A DNA stretch of 64,000 nt from contig NZ_CP006704.1 in NCBI RefSeq assembly GCF_000739375.1, forward strand, positions 2,976,001-3,040,000, in the 5' to 3' direction. Below the pieces are notes generated by a model that saw nothing but the letters and a program-made list of their open reading frames with translations, made no database searches and was not told the origin of the DNA. The DNA is from Comamonas testosteroni TK102 (GTDB taxonomy: Bacteria > Pseudomonadota > Gammaproteobacteria > Burkholderiales > Burkholderiaceae_C). This document shows, in pieces, positions 60,843 to 64,000 of this stretch. The position numbers were made by a program, and so were the translations under genes. The stretch's first letter is position 1. Every line of letters starts with the position of its first letter.

Positions 60843-61073
60843 ATGAACAAGATTGTGATCCCCTTCATTGCCATTGTGCTGACCGCCTGCGGCCCCGCGA
60901 AGCCCACGGAGACCGTTGATGAGCTGGTGGCGAACCCCGCGCGCATCAAAGAAATCCAGCGCCTGTGCAAGGAAGATCGCGCGAAGGTTGGCGACGAACT
61001 CTGCATGCGCGCCGCTGCAGCCGCTGAACGGCGCTTCTTCGGCGACAGGCCGGAGCAGAAGAAGACCCCGTAA
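60843..61073 (+). CDS. EexN-family entry-exclusion lipoprotein
   Basis: The 76-residue protein has a lipobox (IVLTACGP, Cys at about residue 18) and the EexN pattern KPTETVDELVANPARIKEIQ with RLCKEDRAKVGDELCMRAAA. It sits at the cell surface or periplasm and blocks redundant transfer of the same element into the host. The ATG at 60843 follows AAAGGA in GGGAAAGGATGTTCGCC. A strong terminator follows. Confidence 0.88.
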   Translation: MNKIVIPFIAIVLTACGPAKPTETVDELVANPARIKEIQRLCKEDRAKVGDELCMRAAAAAERRFFGDRPEQKKTP

Positions 61074-61134
61074 TCCATCCCGCCGTCGCGACGCAGCATC
61101 ACCACGGCGGTTGAGTTCCCACTGTTACCTCCCT

Positions 61135-61167
61135 ACGCCGCAGAGCGCTCGCGCCTGCGGCGTTTTT
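61135..61167 (+). terminator. Rho-independent terminator after eexN
   Basis: Perfect 9-bp stem ACGCCGCAG / CTGCGGCGT with an 11-nt loop and TTTTT. It separates the cargo/eexN transcript from traG. Confidence 0.9.
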
Positions 61168-61301
61168 ATTGTCTTCGCTGCAGCAATAAATATGGCTTTT
61201 TTTGTCTGAATCGCTGCCGCAACGGTCTTTGACCGGCCCGTACGCTCGCCTTGATCCTCATGACTGCGGCCCCCCTCGGTGCCGTCATGGGAGGCCAATC
61301 A

Positions 61302-63299
61302 ATGCAAGGTACGAACGTGCTGTTCGGCCAGATCGCCGTCGTGTTCGGCATCGTGATCGCCGGCGTGTGGAGCGCCACGCAGTGGACTGCCGCCGCCCTG
61401 GGCTATCAGCTACGCTTGGGCTCGCCCTGGTTCGACTTCTTCGGCACGCCGGTCTATCACCCCTGGCGCTTGTTCGAGTGGTGGTTTTTCTTCGACGCCT
61501 ACGCACCGCGTGTCTTCGACATCGGTGGTGCGATTGCCGGCGGCAGCGGCCTGGTGGCCGTGCTGGTCGCCATCGGCATGTCCATCTGGCGCTCGCGGCA
61601 ATCGAAGCTGGTCACGACCTACGGTTCCGCGCGCTGGGCCAATGCGGAGGACATTCACAAGGCAGGCCTTGACCAGCCTGCGGGCGTGTTCCTCGGCCTG
61701 CATCGCCAGCAGTACCTGCGGCACGAAGGCCCGGAACACGTCCTGACCTTCGCGCCTACGCGCTCCGGCAAGGGCGTGGGCCTGGTGGTGCCTACGCTGC
61801 TTTCGTGGCCCGCATCCGCCGTTGTCCACGACATCAAAGGCGAGAATTGGAGCATCACCGCGGGCTGGCGGTCGCGCTTCTCGCACTGCCTGCTGTTCAA
61901 CCCCACCGATGCGAACTCGGCGGCCTACAACCCGCTGCTGGAAGTCCGGCGCGGCGCGCATGAAGTGCGCGACGTGCAGAACATCGCGGACATCCTGGTC
62001 GATCCCGAAGGCGCGCTGGAGCGGCGCAACCACTGGGAAAAGACCAGCCACGCGCTGCTGGTTGGGGCCATCCTGCATGTGCTCTACGCGGGCGAGGACA
62101 AGACGCTGCGCGGCGTCGCCAATTTCCTCTCCGATCCGGCCTGCCCCTTCGAGCTGACCCTGCACCGGATGATGACCACGCCACATCTCGGCGATGGGCC
62201 GCATCCAGTCGTGGCCTCCGCTGCGCGCGAAGTGCTCAACAAGAGCGACAACGAACGCTCAGGCGTGTTGAGCACCGCCATGTCGTTCCTCGGCCTGTAC
62301 CGCGATCCCACGGTGGCCGAAGTCACGTCGCGTTGCGACTGGCGCATCGCCGATCTGATCGCGGCCGAGCATCCGGTGTCGCTGTACCTCGTGGTGCCGC
62401 CTTCTGACATTTCTCGGACGAAGCCGCTCATCCGCCTGATCCTCAACCAGATCGGGCGACGCCTGACGGAATCGCTGGACGGCAGCGACGGTATTGCCCG
62501 CCGCCACAAGCTGCTGCTGATGCTCGACGAGTTCCCGGCACTCGGGCGGCTGGACTTCTTCGAGACGGCGCTGGCCTTTATGGCGGGCTACGGCATCCGC
62601 AGCTTCCTGATCGCGCAGAGCCTGAACCAGATCGACAAAGCCTACGGCCAGAACCATTCGATCCTGGACAACTGCCATGTGCGCGTGACCTTTGCGACTA
62701 ACGACGAGCGCACCGCCAAGCGCATTTCCGAGACGCTGGGCACCGCCACCGAATTGCGCGCGCAGCGCAACTATGCGGGCCACCGGCTTGCGCCATGGTT
62801 GGGACACCTGATGGTGTCGCGCCAGGAGACGGCACGCCCGCTACTGACGCCCGGCGAAGTGATGCAACTCCCGCCGGACGAGGCCGTGGTGATGGTGTCC
62901 AGCGTGGCACCGATCAAGGCCAAGAAGCTACGCTACTACGCCGACAGCAATTTCAAGCGGCGCGTGCTCCCGCCTCCTACGCTCGCCGCCGGGCTCTACG
63001 CCGATGCGCCGCCAACGCGGCCCGACGACTGGAGCGGCCTGGCGATTCCCGCTGTTCCTGCGGCGCCGGCCACTGAAGCCGTCGAAGGCATCGGCAGTGC
63101 CGATGACGGCGGCCCGCGCCGTCAGCCCGAGCTTTCCGAAGTCACCGAGTACCACCTGGAACAGGAATTCGCAGCCACCGACCTCGCGCTGCTCGATGAC
63201 GACGACACGCCGCTTCCCCTTCCGCGCCAGCTCGACCCGGCCCTGCAGCGCACAGCCCGGCTGGCATCCCTCGACCCCAACGACGGAATCGACCTATGA
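61302..63299 (+). CDS. traG: Type IV coupling protein TraG/VirD4
   Basis: 665 residues from the ATG at 61302, preceded by GGGAGG; an upstream ATG at 61251 lacks a good site. Two N-terminal membrane helices flank a short loop. The ATPase domain has Walker A FAPTRSGKGVGLVVPTLL (Lys157), LLLMLDEFPALGRLDFFE (Walker B) and FLIAQSLNQIDKAYG. The coupling protein brings the relaxosome to the secretion channel. The C-terminal 80 residues are acidic and Pro-rich. Its stop overlaps the next start (ATGA). Confidence 0.95.
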   Translation: MQGTNVLFGQIAVVFGIVIAGVWSATQWTAAALGYQLRLGSPWFDFFGTPVYHPWRLFEWWFFFDAYAPRVFDIGGAIAGGSGLVAVLVAIGMSIWRSRQSKLVTTYGSARWANAEDIHKAGLDQPAGVFLGLHRQQYLRHEGPEHVLTFAPTRSGKGVGLVVPTLLSWPASAVVHDIKGENWSITAGWRSRFSHCLLFNPTDANSAAYNPLLEVRRGAHEVRDVQNIADILVDPEGALERRNHWEKTSHALLVGAILHVLYAGEDKTLRGVANFLSDPACPFELTLHRMMTTPHLGDGPHPVVASAAREVLNKSDNERSGVLSTAMSFLGLYRDPTVAEVTSRCDWRIADLIAAEHPVSLYLVVPPSDISRTKPLIRLILNQIGRRLTESLDGSDGIARRHKLLLMLDEFPALGRLDFFETALAFMAGYGIRSFLIAQSLNQIDKAYGQNHSILDNCHVRVTFATNDERTAKRISETLGTATELRAQRNYAGHRLAPWLGHLMVSRQETARPLLTPGEVMQLPPDEAVVMVSSVAPIKAKKLRYYADSNFKRRVLPPPTLAAGLYADAPPTRPDDWSGLAIPAVPAAPATEAVEGIGSADDGGPRRQPELSEVTEYHLEQEFAATDLALLDDDDTPLPLPRQLDPALQRTARLASLDPNDGIDL

Positions 63300-63742
63300 C
63301 CCAACACCGCCTCAACTTGTTCATCCAGCCCGAGCACAGCAAACGGCTGGATGAACTGGCCGCCAAGAAAGGCGTATCGAAGTCCAGCATCGTCGCTGCT
63401 GCCTTGGCGTCCTGGCTGTCGCCGGATGCGGGCGACCAGCGCGAGGCGGCGATTGCCAAGCGGCTGGATCGCCTGTCGCGCCACGCCGAACGGCTGGAGC
63501 GTGACCAGAACATCCAGATCGAAACACTGGCGCTGTTCATCCGCTGCTTCCTCACGGTGAGCACGCCAGTGCCCGAAGCGCATCAGGACGCCGCGCGCGC
63601 CCAGGGCAAGGCGCGCTTTGAGCAGTTCGTCGAACAGCTCGGACGCCACCTGCTGCGTGGGCGCAGCCTGGTGCGGGACGTGGTGGAGGAACTGCATCCC
63701 GACCCCACGCGCATGGACGAAGCGCAGGAGCGTGCTGTATGA
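63296..63742 (+). CDS. CopG-like ribbon-helix-helix protein of the trb operon
   Basis: The 148-residue protein starts with a ribbon-helix-helix (HRLNLFIQPEHSKRLDELAA, KKGVSKSSIVAAALASWL). A helical region of likely dimerisation follows (AIAKRLDRLSRHAERLERDQ). It overlaps traG and trbB by 4 bases each, so it is translated in the transfer operon and may regulate it. Conserved at this position in Tn4371-like ICEs. Confidence 0.88.
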   Translation: MTQHRLNLFIQPEHSKRLDELAAKKGVSKSSIVAAALASWLSPDAGDQREAAIAKRLDRLSRHAERLERDQNIQIETLALFIRCFLTVSTPVPEAHQDAARAQGKARFEQFVEQLGRHLLRGRSLVRDVVEELHPDPTRMDEAQERAV

Positions 63743-64000
63743 GCGCCGTTCCTGCCTTCACAGCTGTTTCGTTGGATCGCCGCATCCAGATGCTGCGCAC
63801 GGCGATGGGGCCGCTGATCGCCGCCGCACTGGAAGACCCGGACGTGGTGGAAATCATGCTCAACCCGGATCGAGCCTTGTGGATCGATCGGCTTTCGTCG
63901 GGTCGCGCGCCGATGGGAGTGGAGCTGTCCGAGGCCGACGGCGAACGCATCATCCGCCTCGTGGCCGCCCACGTCGGCGCGGAGGTGCATCGCGGCCAGC
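63739..64000 (+). CDS. trbB: Conjugal transfer ATPase TrbB, N-terminal part (cut by window end)
   Basis: 87 codons are visible. The start overlaps the CopG-like stop. The N-terminal domain reads LDRRIQMLRTAMGPLIAAAL, EDPDVVEIMLNPDRALWIDR and GERIIRLVAAHVGAEVHRG, as in TrbB/VirB11 hexameric ATPases that power the mating channel. The Walker motifs lie beyond 64,000. Confidence 0.93.
   Translation, partial: MSAVPAFTAVSLDRRIQMLRTAMGPLIAAALEDPDVVEIMLNPDRALWIDRLSSGRAPMGVELSEADGERIIRLVAAHVGAEVHRGQ

Larger units (their letters stand above)
25660..64000. mobile_element. Tn4371-family integrative and conjugative element (left and central part)
   Basis: In order the region carries a tyrosine integrase, ICE-type maintenance genes (DUF2958, DUF932, ParB-like, DUF736, DUF2285, AlpA-like, RepA, ParA, DUF2840), the TraF peptidase, a DUF3363-type relaxase, a LysR regulator, EexN, TraG/VirD4, a CopG-like protein and trbB. 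This set and order are those of the Tn4371 family. Cargo occupies several gaps between backbone blocks. The rest of the trb operon and attR are beyond 64,000. Confidence 0.92.

Overview
The window looks like a chromosome segment of a betaproteobacterium of the Comamonadaceae, most likely Comamonas or a close relative. This rests on the high GC content, the mix of housekeeping genes (prpE, waaA, pcm-rhodanese-tolC behind an RND pump, msrA, pdxH, sodC) and the style of the proteins. No rRNA, tRNA or CRISPR array was recognised. The window splits into ordinary chromosome (1 to about 25,660) and a large integrative and conjugative element (ICE) of the Tn4371 family (about 25,660 to beyond 64,000). 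The right half of the ICE transfer region and attR lie outside the window.

Chromosomal part: a partial FUSC-type membrane protein, an EVE-domain protein, a DUF697 protein, GlsB, an NlpC/P60 hydrolase, an isochorismatase-like hydrolase, propionyl-CoA synthetase, phosphomannomutase/phosphoglucomutase and Kdo transferase come first. A five-gene minus-strand run follows: RND adaptor, RND pump, Pcm-type methyltransferase, rhodanese and TolC. Next are MsrA, a small DUF2946-like protein, a histidine-rich ZnuD-like TonB receptor, a degenerate tyrosine recombinase, PdxH, a MobA-like nucleotidyltransferase, Cu/Zn superoxide dismutase, ChaC, an OmpA-domain protein and an NTF2-like protein.

ICE backbone: the element opens with a tyrosine integrase (25,818) and an antisense overlapping helix-turn-helix gene that may be the excisionase or its regulator. 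Maintenance genes follow: HU, DUF2958, DUF932, a large ParB-like protein, DUF736, DUF6499/DUF2285, an AlpA-like HTH protein, RepA, ParA and a small partner protein. Transfer genes are DUF2840, the TraF peptidase, the relaxase, a LysR regulator, EexN, TraG/VirD4, a CopG-like protein and the start of trbB. Three 17-bp direct repeats spaced 23-24 bp, followed by an AT-rich tract, lie between repA and parA and look like an iteron origin. A degenerate second array lies just upstream of the relaxase gene.

ICE cargo sits in at least three places. (1) 28,497-29,345 encodes a trypsin-like protein. (2) 34,364-37,588 carries a MocR regulator divergent from PaiB-like, monooxygenase-like and LysE-type exporter genes. 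Then 39,382-41,592 carries a candidate defence operon: HTH regulator, AbiTii protein and an unrecognised 279-residue protein. (3) 50,242-60,816 is a catabolic island. It encodes an FMN-dependent 2-hydroxy-acid oxidase, an FAD-linked D-2-hydroxy-acid dehydrogenase with its own ETF pair, a ThDP-dependent 2-oxo-acid enzyme, an aldehyde dehydrogenase, an orphan solute-binding protein and LysR regulation. The logic resembles the mandelate pathway: both enantiomers of a 2-hydroxy acid go to one 2-oxo acid, then an aldehyde, then an acid. The substrate cannot be read from the sequence.

The ICE also carries much non-coding structure: clusters of perfect hairpins (34,160-34,371 and 41,669-41,806), long inverted repeats, a dispersed GC-rich repeat family, and three small genes broken by frameshifts, two of them at runs of exactly eight G.
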